DNA from: Erythrobacter oryzae | GTDB taxonomy: Bacteria; Pseudomonadota; Alphaproteobacteria; Sphingomonadales; Sphingomonadaceae | Direction: 5' to 3' | DNA length: 64,000 nt | Assembly: GCF_030271515.1 (NCBI RefSeq) | Contig: NZ_JASCXI010000002.1 | Location: 62,001 to 126,000, forward strand | In this document: positions 9,492 to 17,206 of the stretch, one piece after another | How the letters are laid out: every line of letters starts with the position of its first letter | How positions within the stretch are numbered: the stretch's first letter is position 1 | Program-made: the position numbers and the translations under genes | The notes under the pieces: generated by a model | Seen by the model: the letters and a program-made list of their open reading frames with translations, nothing else | Databases searched by the model: none | What the model was told of the DNA's origin: nothing

Positions 9492-10742
9492 ATGGCTCTT
9501 CCCCCCGGACTTCCCGTGCGCCGCGCAAGCTTGCGCCTGCTCGATGCCGTGCTGCGGCGGGGCGAGACGCTGGAGCAGGCCGAGAGCAATGCGCTTGGCG
9601 ACATCCGCAAGGCCCCCGACCGCGCGCTCGCCCGCGCTATCGCCGGCGAGACCCTGCGCTGGCTGACCGATCTCGATGCGCTGATCGATTCGGCGACGAA
9701 GCAGCGTCTGCCCGACGATGCCAAGGCGCGGATGGTGCTGCGGCTGATGCTCGCCCAGACCCTGCGGCTGGAGACCCCGCCGCACGCGGTGATCGCGACC
9801 GGCCTCGCGCTGCTCGAAGGCGGGCCGCGACGGCTGGCGCACGGGGTGTTCTCGGCGCTCGACAAGCAAGGTGCGAAGCTCCCCGAGATGCCGACCCTGC
9901 CCGAACGCGTCGTCCAGCGCTGGGGCGCGGAGAAAGCCGCCGCCATCGCCCCCGGCCTCGCTTTCCCGCCCGAACTCGACCTTGCCCTGCGCGACCCGGC
10001 CGAGACCGCGACCCGCGCGGTGCAGATGGGCGGCGTCAGCCTCGCCCCCGGCCACATCCGCCTGCCGCGCGGCGCGGCGGTGGAGAGCCTCGCCGACTTC
10101 AGGGAGGGCGCATGGTGGGTGCAGGACCTCGCCGCCTCGCTCCCTGCGCGGTTGCTCCGGGCGGGCGAGGGCCGCTCGGTGCTCGATCTGTGCGCTGCGC
10201 CCGGCGGCAAGACCATGCAGCTCGCGGCGGCAGGGTGGAAGGTCACCGCGCTCGATATGTCCAAGCGGCGGCTCGACCTCCTCAAGGACAACCTGAAGCG
10301 CACCGGCCTCAAGGCGAGCCCCGTGCGCGCCGATGCTCTCACATGGGAGCCGAAGCACCGCTTCGACGCGATCCTGATCGACGCGCCCTGCACCGCAACC
10401 GGCACCTGCCGCCGCCACCCTGACGTGCTCCACCGCATCGGCAAGGGGCAGGTCGCCGAGATGGTGGAGCTGCAACGCGCCCTCGCGGCCAAGGCGGCGG
10501 AGTGGCTGAACCCCGGTGGGGTGCTGATCTATGCGGTGTGCTCGCTCGAGGCTGAAGAGGGCGAGGAACAGGCGGCGTGGGTCGACGCGGAGCTGGGCCT
10601 GACGCCAGCGCCGATCACGGCGGAGGAACTGCCCGCGGGACTTGCGCCCACCCCCGAGGGCTGGCTGCGCACCCATCCGGGGATGCTGGCCGAGCAAGGC
10701 GGGCTCGACGGGTTTTTCGTGGGGCGGTGGACCAGACCCTAG
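9492..10742 (+). CDS. rsmB: RsmB/NOP-family RNA cytosine-C5 methyltransferase
   Basis: S-adenosylmethionine-dependent enzyme that methylates C5 of a cytosine in 16S rRNA (C967 in E. coli). The 416-residue protein has an N-terminal NusB-like helical domain (about 10-140), the SAM loop LDLCAAPGGKTMQLA near 230, the IDAPCTATGTCRRHPDV motif near 297 and a second Cys in YAVCSLEAEEGEEQ near 350. These are the two cysteines used by m5C RNA methyltransferases for release and catalysis. The domain order fits RsmB, but exact target specificity within the NOP family is inferred. Confidence 0.9.
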   Translation: MALPPGLPVRRASLRLLDAVLRRGETLEQAESNALGDIRKAPDRALARAIAGETLRWLTDLDALIDSATKQRLPDDAKARMVLRLMLAQTLRLETPPHAVIATGLALLEGGPRRLAHGVFSALDKQGAKLPEMPTLPERVVQRWGAEKAAAIAPGLAFPPELDLALRDPAETATRAVQMGGVSLAPGHIRLPRGAAVESLADFREGAWWVQDLAASLPARLLRAGEGRSVLDLCAAPGGKTMQLAAAGWKVTALDMSKRRLDLLKDNLKRTGLKASPVRADALTWEPKHRFDAILIDAPCTATGTCRRHPDVLHRIGKGQVAEMVELQRALAAKAAEWLNPGGVLIYAVCSLEAEEGEEQAAWVDAELGLTPAPITAEELPAGLAPTPEGWLRTHPGMLAEQGGLDGFFVGRWTRP

Positions 10743-10766
10743 CCCTCTCAAGGGAAAGAGGTGCGG

Positions 10767-10873
10767 TCGGCCCGCCAACGGACGGGCCGCGAGCGCACGC
10801 GCGCAAGCCGCAGCTGCTCCATAGCGAAGCGGAGGAAACAGCAGCGAGGACGTGCCCGCGGAGGCGGGCACGC
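10767..10873 (-). repeat. Dispersed hairpin repeat, copy 1 (one end only)
   Basis: A 20-base hairpin GTGCCCGCGGAGGCGGGCAC at 10852-10871 (8-bp stem, GGAG loop) is preceded by GCGAGGAC. Upstream, the segment from 10768 to 10790 recurs exactly at 41712-41734 inside another copy. It lies in the gap between the convergent ends of rsmB and msrA. A second stem-loop (CCCCGTG...CACGGGG, about 10890-10908) separates it from the msrA stop codon. Confidence 0.75.
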
Positions 10874-10929
10874 AAACAAGAAAAGCCAAGCCCCGTGTCA
10901 AGCACGGGGTGACGTTGGTCGAAGGGCCC

Positions 10930-11481
10930 CTACTTCACGTATTTCTGAAACGACTTCCGCAGCTTCATCAGCTTGGGCGGGATCACTGCGAGGCAATAGG
11001 GATTGCGCTGGCCCTCGCCGTCCCAGTATTCCTGATGGTAGTCCTCGGCCGGATACCACTCCGCGGTCTGCGCGCCGCCCGACAGGCCCTCGATGGTGGT
11101 CACCGCCGTCTTGCCGTTCTCGGCATTCCAGCGCGCGATCGCGGCCTTGGCCTCGGCGCCCTGTTCGTCCGACAGCGGGAAGATCGCGCTGCGATATTGC
11201 GTCCCGATGTCGTTGCCCTGGCGGTTCAGCTGCGTCGGATCATGCGTGCCGAGGAACACGTCGTAGATCTCGGGCAGGCTGATCACCGCCGGATCGAAGG
11301 TCACGCGGATCCCCTCGGCATGGCCCGTGGTGCCGGTGCACACCTCCTTGTAGGTCGGGTTCGCCTTGGTGCCGCCGATATAGCCGCTCTCGACGCTCTC
11401 GACCCCGACGACATCGCGGAACACCGCCTCGGTGCACCAGAAGCATCCGCCCGCAATGATCGCCGTTTCCATGTTGCTCAT
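10930..11481 (-). CDS. msrA: Peptide-methionine (S)-S-oxide reductase MsrA
   Basis: Reduces methionine-S-sulfoxide in oxidised proteins. The 183-residue protein has the active-site motif GCFWC at residues 12-16, with Cys13 as the catalytic residue, followed by VVGVESVESGYIGG. Downstream, HDPTQLNRQGNDIGTQYRSAIF and AEDYHQEYW are typical. The start at 11481 has GGAG six bases upstream. No signal peptide, so it is cytosolic. Divergent from the exported methyltransferase gene. Confidence 0.96.
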   Translation of the reverse strand: MSNMETAIIAGGCFWCTEAVFRDVVGVESVESGYIGGTKANPTYKEVCTGTTGHAEGIRVTFDPAVISLPEIYDVFLGTHDPTQLNRQGNDIGTQYRSAIFPLSDEQGAEAKAAIARWNAENGKTAVTTIEGLSGGAQTAEWYPAEDYHQEYWDGEGQRNPYCLAVIPPKLMKLRKSFQKYVK

Positions 11482-11596
11482 CGAATTCTCCGTTCCTTTG
11501 TGCCAGAGATAGGTCAGCAGCCTGCAATTGCCAGCGTGCTTCGTCTATCGCAGCATCGTCACAGGTTCATTCAGTCACCCGGGAGAGTTACGCGCC

Positions 11597-12475
11597 ATGA
11601 AGAAAATCATCCTCGCCCTCGCCGCCGCGAGCGGCATAGCGCTCGCCGCGCCGGCCTTCGCCGACCATCACATGGGCAGCGAGGTCGACGAGGCCCACAT
11701 CAAGGACACCGCGCATTTCCTCAAGATGCACGGCGAGCAGCTTTCGGCGGCGATCAACCACCCCTCGCGCGAGAAGGACCGGGTGCGCGATGCCTATCGC
11801 CACCCGCTCGAAACCCTCGCCTTCTTCCATGTCGGCCCCGAAATGAAGGTCGGCGAATATGCGCCCGGCGGCGAGTGGTATTCGCGCCTGCTCGGGCATT
11901 ACCTTGGCGGCGAGGGGCAGCTGGTCGGGCTGTTCTTCAACCCGGTGCTGTTCTCGACCGATCCCGCCCGCCAGCAGGGCGTGCGCGACGCCGCAGCCAA
12001 GTTCCCGCAGGATGTCGCGAGCTTCACCGGCCTTCCCGCTGATCGCTTCGCCGGCATGACGATGGAGAACATCCCGGCCGAGCAGAAGGGCACCTTCGAC
12101 CGCATTCTGATCATCCGCATGATGCACAACATCATGCGCTGGAACTTTGCCGACAGCGAGATCAAGGCGATGCGCGAACTGCTCAAGGACGACGGTCTCA
12201 TCGGCATCGTCCAGCACCGCGCCAAGCCCGATGCGCCGTGGTCCTACGCCAACGGCACCAAGGGCTATGTGCGCGAGCAGGACATCATCGATTTCATGCG
12301 CATCAATGGCTTCGAACTCGTCGCCTCGAGCGAGATCAACGCCAATCCCAAGGACACTGCCGATCACAAGGAAGGCGTGTGGGAAATGCCCCCGACGCTC
12401 GCTACCAAGCGCGAGGACTTGAAGGGGCTGGGCGAAAGCGACCGCATGACTCTGCTGTTCAAGAAGGCGAAGTAA
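11597..12475 (+). CDS. Exported class I SAM methyltransferase-like protein (COG4798 type)
   Basis: A 292-residue protein that begins with a clear Sec signal peptide (MKKIILALAAASGIALAAP, cleavage near AFA-DHH). The mature part has a Rossmann-methyltransferase layout: VGEYAPGGEWYSRLL resembles the SAM-binding motif I, FDRILIIRMMHN resembles motif IV, and LLKDDGLIGIVQHRA the post-motif strand. This matches the predicted methyltransferase group COG4798. Start ATG 11597 is supported by GGGAGAG upstream and by the signal peptide. A SAM enzyme outside the cytoplasm would have no obvious cofactor supply, so either it has another ligand or the signal is misread. Substrate unknown. Confidence 0.78.
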   Translation: MKKIILALAAASGIALAAPAFADHHMGSEVDEAHIKDTAHFLKMHGEQLSAAINHPSREKDRVRDAYRHPLETLAFFHVGPEMKVGEYAPGGEWYSRLLGHYLGGEGQLVGLFFNPVLFSTDPARQQGVRDAAAKFPQDVASFTGLPADRFAGMTMENIPAEQKGTFDRILIIRMMHNIMRWNFADSEIKAMRELLKDDGLIGIVQHRAKPDAPWSYANGTKGYVREQDIIDFMRINGFELVASSEINANPKDTADHKEGVWEMPPTLATKREDLKGLGESDRMTLLFKKAK

Positions 12476-12492
12476 TCGCGCCTTTGCTGACC

Positions 12493-12535
12493 GCGATTTC
12501 CGAGCCGTTCGGTGTTTCACCGAACTCGAAATCGC
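12493..12535. terminator. Stem-loop between methyltransferase and aguB
   Basis: Nested inverted repeats GCGATTTC/GAAATCGC (12493-12500 and 12528-12535) and GTTCGGTG/CACCGAAC (12507-12514 and 12518-12525) with a TTT loop. Placed 18 bases after the methyltransferase stop. There is no T-run, so it may be a weak terminator or an mRNA-stabilising hairpin. Confidence 0.5.
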
Positions 12536-12551
12536 TATAAGGGGCGGCGGC

Positions 12552-13430
12552 ATGACCGCCATCACCGTCGCCGCCCTTCAGCTTGCTCTCGGTTCCGAGG
12601 ACGAAGCCGCCAACATCGCCGCCGTCGCCGCGCTGGTCGAGGAGGCCGCGAGCCAAGGCGCGCAGCTGATCCTGCCGCCGGAGCTGTTCAGCGGCCCCTA
12701 TTTCTGCCGCGAGGAGGACGAGGCACTGTTCGCGCTCGCTCGCCCCACCACCGAGCACCCCAGCGTCATCGCGATGCAGGCGCTCGCCGCCAAGCTGAAG
12801 GTGACGATCCCCACCAGCTTCTTCGAGCGTGACGGGCACCACTATTACAACACCCTGGCGATGATCGGCCCCGACGGGGAGATCATGGGCACCTACCGCA
12901 AGAGCCACATCCCCGACGGCCCGGGCTACGAGGAAAAGTACTATTTCCGCCCCGGGAACGACGGCTTCAAGGTGTGGGACGTGGCAGGAGAGAATGGCGC
13001 GCTGGTCAAGGTCGGCGTCGGCATCTGCTGGGACCAGTGGTATCCTGAATGCGCGCGGGTGATGGCGCTGCTGGGTGCCGAACTGCTGCTCTATCCGACC
13101 GCGATCGGTTCCGAGCCCTATGACGCAGACCTCGACACCAGCCGCATGTGGCGGCGTGCGATGATAGGGCATTCTGTGTCGAACTGCATGCCGGTTGTCG
13201 CCGCCAACCGCATCGGTCACGAGGGGCCGGAGGACCGCGCGCAGAGCTTCTACGGCCACTCCTTCATCACCGACGAATGGGGCGACGACCTCGCGCTGTT
13301 CGGCAAGGAGGAGACCGGGGTGCTCGTGGCGCGGCTCGATCTGGCGCGGGCGGCGAAGCACCGCGCCGGCATGGGCTTCTTCCGCGACCGCCGCCCGCAG
13401 CTCTACGGGCGGATCGCCGAGGACATCTAA
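12552..13430 (+). CDS. aguB: N-carbamoylputrescine amidase
   Basis: Carbon-nitrogen hydrolase that converts N-carbamoylputrescine to putrescine in the arginine-decarboxylase route to polyamines. All three catalytic residues of the nitrilase superfamily are seen: Glu44 in LPPELFSG, Lys117 in GTYRKSHIP and Cys159 in GVGICWDQWYPECAR. The 292-residue length and the strings KYYFRPGNDGF and PTAIGSEP fit AguB rather than other nitrilases. The agmatine deiminase partner (AguA) is not in the window. folK follows with 2 bases between stop and proposed start. Confidence 0.92.
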   Translation: MTAITVAALQLALGSEDEAANIAAVAALVEEAASQGAQLILPPELFSGPYFCREEDEALFALARPTTEHPSVIAMQALAAKLKVTIPTSFFERDGHHYYNTLAMIGPDGEIMGTYRKSHIPDGPGYEEKYYFRPGNDGFKVWDVAGENGALVKVGVGICWDQWYPECARVMALLGAELLLYPTAIGSEPYDADLDTSRMWRRAMIGHSVSNCMPVVAANRIGHEGPEDRAQSFYGHSFITDEWGDDLALFGKEETGVLVARLDLARAAKHRAGMGFFRDRRPQLYGRIAEDI

Positions 13431-13432
13431 GC

Positions 13433-13921
13433 CTGAGCAGCACCTATCTCGTCGCGCTGGGGGGCAACCGGCGGCACTCGCTCTATGGCGACCCGCGGGG
13501 GGTTGTGCTGGCCGCGATGGACGAATGCGCCGCCTTCGGCACCGTCACCGCCCGCTCGCCTGTGATTGCCACCCCCGCAATGGGCGCGGCACAGCGCCGC
13601 TTTGCCAACGCCGCGCTGGTGCTCGAGAGCGAACTCGATCCCCCAGCGCTGCTCGCGGCGCTCAAGCGCACCGAGCGCGAATTCGGCCGCCGCCCCGGCC
13701 AGCGCTGGGGCGACCGCGTGCTCGACTGCGACATCATCCTCTGGAGCGGCGGGGCATGGCGCTCCAAGACCCTCGCCATCCCGCACCCCGCTTTCGCCGA
13801 GCGGCGCTTCGTGCTCGATCCCGCTTGCGCCATCGCCCCGGGCTGGCGCACCCCGCCGCACGGCCTCACCCTCGCGCACCATCAAGCCCGCTTGACCCGC
13901 CCGCGCCCCCTGCCTAGGTGA
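13433..13921 (+). CDS. folK: 2-amino-4-hydroxy-6-hydroxymethyldihydropteridine pyrophosphokinase
   Basis: Transfers pyrophosphate from ATP to the pterin in folate synthesis. The N-terminal STYLVALGGNRRHS and the signature FGRRPGQRWGDRVLDCDIILW, then IPHPAFAERRFVLDP, are those of HPPK. The start is unusual: the essential YLVALGGN segment begins right after the aguB stop, and no ATG, GTG or TTG is in frame between the preceding sequence and this motif. CTG at 13433, nine bases after GAGGA (13419-13423), is the best placed initiator and gives 162 residues. Other folate genes are not in the window. Confidence 0.88.
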   Translation: MSSTYLVALGGNRRHSLYGDPRGVVLAAMDECAAFGTVTARSPVIATPAMGAAQRRFANAALVLESELDPPALLAALKRTEREFGRRPGQRWGDRVLDCDIILWSGGAWRSKTLAIPHPAFAERRFVLDPACAIAPGWRTPPHGLTLAHHQARLTRPRPLPR

Positions 13922-13953
13922 GCGCGCTTGCCGCCACCATGCGGCACATGCGT

Positions 13954-14029
13954 GGGCCCGTAGCTCAGTAGGTAGAGCAGCTGACTTTTAATCAGCGGGT
14001 CACAGGTTCGAATCCTGTCGGGCTCACCA
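13954..14029 (+). tRNA. tRNA-Lys (anticodon TTT)
   Basis: A 76-nt cloverleaf including encoded CCA. The acceptor GGGCCCG pairs with CGGGCTC with one G-U, the D-arm holds TAGCTCAGTAGGTAGAGCA, the anticodon loop is CTTTTAA with TTT, and the T-arm has GGTTCGAATCC. A hairpin repeat begins 10 bases after its end. Confidence 0.97.
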
Positions 14030-14039
14030 TTCCTTTTGC

Positions 14040-14136
14040 GAACCCGCCTCCGCGGGTTCGTCCTCGCTATGCGTCCTCCACTTCGTTTCGGACCCGCTGC
14101 GGGCGGGCGGTCGCCCTTGCGGTCGCTGTGCGACCG
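14040..14136 (+). repeat. Dispersed hairpin repeat, copy 2 (downstream of tRNA-Lys)
   Basis: Hairpin GAACCCGCCTCCGCGGGTTC (14040-14059; 8-bp stem, CTCC loop) followed by GTCCTCG, then a GC-rich stretch ending in a second hairpin CGGTCGCTGTGCGACCG (14120-14136). Same organisation as the copies at 41.6, 43.7 and 59.0 kb. It lies between tRNA-Lys and the next membrane protein gene. The rest of the gap to 14228 shows nothing else. Confidence 0.78.
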
Positions 14137-14228
14137 ATTGGTGCCATTCGGGCGTACGACGGCCTCCCGCATTGCCTGACGCAGCCGGAGGCTCGACAAT
14201 TCCCGTTGGCTCGACCACTGACCTTCCG

Positions 14229-14903
14229 ATGAAATTTCTACCCGAGGATCAGGTTGCGGACCGCCCGCTGCTGGCGTGGACGACCGTCGCGCTTGCCGGG
14301 GTGGTGGCTCCTGCGGGGGCGCTCGTGATGAGCCCCGATCCGCGCGCTGCCGGGACTGTCGTCGCGATCGGGATGATGGGGGCGGGCATGATTGCCGCCG
14401 CCGCTGCCGGGCGCTTTGCGGTTGGCGTGGTGGCCGCCTTGCTGGCCGGGGCGGGGCTTACTCTGCTGGCGTTGTCGCTGGGCTTGCCGTCCCTCCATGC
14501 CCCTGCCGCCACCGCGCTTGCCGCCATCATCGCCAGCGTCAGCTTTGCCGCGCGCGGGAGGCTGTTCGCGCGCTCCGCCGAGGGGCGGGGGTGGTGGATC
14601 GCGGTGGCTGTGGTCTCGGGCGAGGCAGCGGTTCTGCTCACCGCCGCCGCCATGCCGGGAACGTGGCCGGGCTGGGTGCTGGCGCTCTTGCCCGCACAAT
14701 GGGCGACTCTTGCGCTCCAAGCCGGGTTGACGGGAACCGGCGCCGAGGTGGCCAGCATCGCGCTGCTCGCCCTCGGCGCCACGGCGGCGGCGACGCTGCT
14801 GGTGGCCCGCCTCTGGCCCCGCCGCTGGCCCTATCTGGTCATGTTCACCACCTGGCTCGGCGTCTCGGCGCTCGTCTGGGAGCGCTGGAGCGCAACCCTC
14901 TAG
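14229..14903 (+). CDS. Uncharacterised multi-pass membrane protein
   Basis: No family recognised. The 224-residue product is very hydrophobic and rich in Ala, Gly and Leu, with about six or seven predicted membrane segments (for example LLAWTTVALAGVVAPAGALV, VVAIGMMGAGMIAAAAA, VVAALLAGAGLTLLALSLG and WPYLVMFTTWLGVSALVW). Charged residues are few and mostly between segments (ARGRLFARSAEGRG). Start ATG 14229 is chosen because the short upstream extension runs back towards the repeat element. It precedes a Rieske oxygenase by 78 bp; no link in function can be drawn. Confidence 0.65.
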   Translation: MKFLPEDQVADRPLLAWTTVALAGVVAPAGALVMSPDPRAAGTVVAIGMMGAGMIAAAAAGRFAVGVVAALLAGAGLTLLALSLGLPSLHAPAATALAAIIASVSFAARGRLFARSAEGRGWWIAVAVVSGEAAVLLTAAAMPGTWPGWVLALLPAQWATLALQAGLTGTGAEVASIALLALGATAAATLLVARLWPRRWPYLVMFTTWLGVSALVWERWSATL

Positions 14904-14981
14904 GCCCTGCCTTATCCGCCAATTGCCGCCCGCCGTCCCCGTCTCCTACGGATCGACAATCCGGGAGAGGGAGAGACGCGC

Positions 14982-16277
14982 ATGGACACGGCCACGATCG
15001 CGACGCTGAAGGCGCTGATGGAGTGGGAGGGGCAGCGCAAGGCTCCGCCGCCGGGCTTCCCCAAACTGCCCGACGTCCCCGCCGCGCGCTACACCAGCGC
15101 CGAATATTTCGCGCTCGAGCAGGAGCACATCTTCCGCAAGGCCTGGCTGTTCGCCGCGCACCTGGACGAGGTGCCCGAGCCCGGCAGCTTCATGCGCTGG
15201 AACAATGCCGGCGACCCGATCATCATCGTCCACGGCACCGACGGCGAGGTGCGCGCCTTCTACAACACCTGCCGCCACCGCGGCGCGCCGGTCGTCACCG
15301 CTGACAAGGGCTGCGCGCGGCGGCTGGTGTGCCCCTACCACGCCTGGACCTACAAGACCGACGGCACCCTGATCGGCGTGCCCGAGCGGCAGGATTTCGT
15401 CGATCTCGACATGGCGACACGCGGCCTGATCCCGGTCCGGTGCGAGATGTTCGGCAAGCTCATCTTCGTCAATTTCGACGAGAACGCGCCGAGTTTGCGC
15501 GACTTCCTCGGGCCTGTCGCCGAGGAGTGGGAGGAGTTCGGCTTCGACAAGCTGCGCCTCGCTGCGCGGCATTCCTTCGACCTTGCCTGCAACTGGAAGG
15601 TGGCGATGGAGGCCAACATGGAGGTCTACCATGTGCCCTTCATCCACCCCGAAACGGTCGCGCCGCTGGTGGATGCCAAGCGCAATGTGAACCACCTCTA
15701 CCCGCACGGGCACGGAAGGATGCTCGCGCCCCCGCCGCGCGAGTTGCAGCGCGAATCGGTGCGCGCGATCGAGAGCGCGCCCAACTGGACCCGGATCGAG
15801 ACCGTGGGCGAGCTGGGCCGCACCCACACCCAGAGCTACACGATCTTCCCCAACTGGGTCTCGCCGCTCAGCAATTACTTCGTGCCCCCGCTGATCTTCT
15901 GGCCGACCTCGCGCACCACCACCCGGCTCGAGCTCATCACCATGGCGCCCGACTGGGGTGACGGCGAGGCCCCCGACCTGTGGACCGTGCCCGACCCCGC
16001 CTCACCCAATGGCCGGGCGATGGCCAAGCTGATCCAGGAGGACACCCAGTTCGGCGAGGCGATCCAGCGCTCGATGGAAAGCCGCGGCTTCCAGAGCGTG
16101 CCGCTCTCCTATCAGGAATCGCGCATCTACTGGTTCCACCAGCACTGCGACCGGATGATCGGCCTCAATCGCGTTCCGCCCGAACTCAGGGTAGAGCAGG
16201 TTATCGGCGTGGAATGGGTCTCGCCCAACGATCCGCGCGTGGCGCTGATGGAGCAGGACCTCGCCGTGGCCGGTTAG
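14982..16277 (+). CDS. Rieske aromatic ring-hydroxylating oxygenase, alpha subunit type
   Basis: Oxygenase component of a Rieske non-heme iron system. The 431-residue protein has a Rieske [2Fe-2S] domain with Cys97/His99 (NTCRHRGAP) and Cys117/His120 (RLVCPYHAW). It also has a catalytic mononuclear iron site, with His217 and His222 in NMEVYHVPFIHPE preceded by the bridging acidic/Asn region. No beta subunit, ferredoxin or reductase gene is adjacent, so it may work as an alpha-only oxygenase with distant redox partners. The substrate could be aromatic, a quaternary amine or a sterol-like compound. Its stop overlaps the convergent transporter gene by 4 bases. Confidence 0.9.
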   Translation: MDTATIATLKALMEWEGQRKAPPPGFPKLPDVPAARYTSAEYFALEQEHIFRKAWLFAAHLDEVPEPGSFMRWNNAGDPIIIVHGTDGEVRAFYNTCRHRGAPVVTADKGCARRLVCPYHAWTYKTDGTLIGVPERQDFVDLDMATRGLIPVRCEMFGKLIFVNFDENAPSLRDFLGPVAEEWEEFGFDKLRLAARHSFDLACNWKVAMEANMEVYHVPFIHPETVAPLVDAKRNVNHLYPHGHGRMLAPPPRELQRESVRAIESAPNWTRIETVGELGRTHTQSYTIFPNWVSPLSNYFVPPLIFWPTSRTTTRLELITMAPDWGDGEAPDLWTVPDPASPNGRAMAKLIQEDTQFGEAIQRSMESRGFQSVPLSYQESRIYWFHQHCDRMIGLNRVPPELRVEQVIGVEWVSPNDPRVALMEQDLAVAG

Positions 16278-16993
16278 GCGGCCTTCTTCGCGTCCAGCCA
16301 GTGCGCCGCGCGCACGCCGAAGGTGATGAGGAAGGGCACCAGCACCAGGCTCAGGAACACCTTGGCGAGCACCTGTCCGATCATCAGGTCGGTGATGTCG
16401 AACTCGCCGTAGAAGGCGAGGGTGATGAAGATCACCGAATCGACCGCTTGGCTGAGCGCCGAGGCGATCGCGCCGCGCACCATCAGGCCCAATGTGCTCT
16501 CGCCCTCTCCGCTGCCGCGCAGCCGGTCGAAAATCCAGATGTTGAGGAGCAGCGAGGTGATGTAGCTCGCCGGGCCTGCCATCCACACGCGCCAGGTCGA
16601 GGCGTGGACGCGCTCGAAGGCGGCGAGGTCATCGGGGCGGAAGGCGATCATTTCGGAGGAGGCGGGCAGCGCCAGCACCAGCTGCATCAGCAGCGCCGAG
16701 AGGCCCAGCGGCAGGAAGCCCCACCACACGATCCGCTTGGCCGCCTCGCGCCCGTAGAGCTGCGACAGCGTGCTCGAGATCACCACCAGCAGCAGGAAGG
16801 GGAAGATCCCGCTCTCGACCGCCAGCGACGTCGGCCACAGCTGCACCTGCTTGTAGGCGAGCACCCCCGCCAGCACCGTCATCCCGCCATAGAGCAGCGT
16901 GTAGACGAACATGCCGAGCGGCATCGAGACACCCGCGGGCGTGGTCGCGGCGAAAGGGGCGGCTGCCGGAGCGGCGGGAGGCGTCGTGTCCAT
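16274..16993 (-). CDS. VUT-family queuosine-precursor-type transporter (YhhQ-like)
   Basis: Integral membrane protein of 239 residues with about six membrane segments (MFVYTLLYGGMTVLAGVLAY, SGIFPFLLLVVISSTLSQLY, WWGFLPLGLSALLMQLVLAL, SYITSLLLNIWIF, SVIFITLAFYGEF, KVFLSLVLVPFLITFGV). The pattern matches VUT/YhhQ proteins that import 7-deazaguanine precursors of queuosine. The start is set at ATG 16993 (MDTTPPAAPAAAP); the upstream extension is Pro/Arg-rich and unlike the family. Divergent from the nucleoside transporter gene. Pairing of two base/nucleoside uptake genes is suggestive of purine salvage, but this is inference. Confidence 0.82.
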   Translation of the reverse strand: MDTTPPAAPAAAPFAATTPAGVSMPLGMFVYTLLYGGMTVLAGVLAYKQVQLWPTSLAVESGIFPFLLLVVISSTLSQLYGREAAKRIVWWGFLPLGLSALLMQLVLALPASSEMIAFRPDDLAAFERVHASTWRVWMAGPASYITSLLLNIWIFDRLRGSGEGESTLGLMVRGAIASALSQAVDSVIFITLAFYGEFDITDLMIGQVLAKVFLSLVLVPFLITFGVRAAHWLDAKKAA

Positions 16994-17206
16994 CGCACGG
17001 GTGCTACCCAGCGTGCGCCCAAAAGAAAAGCGGCTGGGCGGCGTCTCTCCGCCGCTTTCCCGCAAGCTTGTGACAAGCGGCGCCGCATCCGGCTTGCAAC
17101 TCTGCGCGCAAACTGCCACGCCCGCAGGTGCTGCGCGCAAGGTGGGGTGCCTCGGGCGCGCGGGGGATCGGGTCGAAATTCAAAGCATCAAGGAATAGCT
17201 GCTGCC

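Noticed and set aside
13954..14136. tRNA-Lys 3' end as an integration site for a genomic island
   Set aside because: The sequence after the tRNA is the dispersed hairpin repeat, no integrase gene is present and no second copy of the tRNA 3' end was seen.
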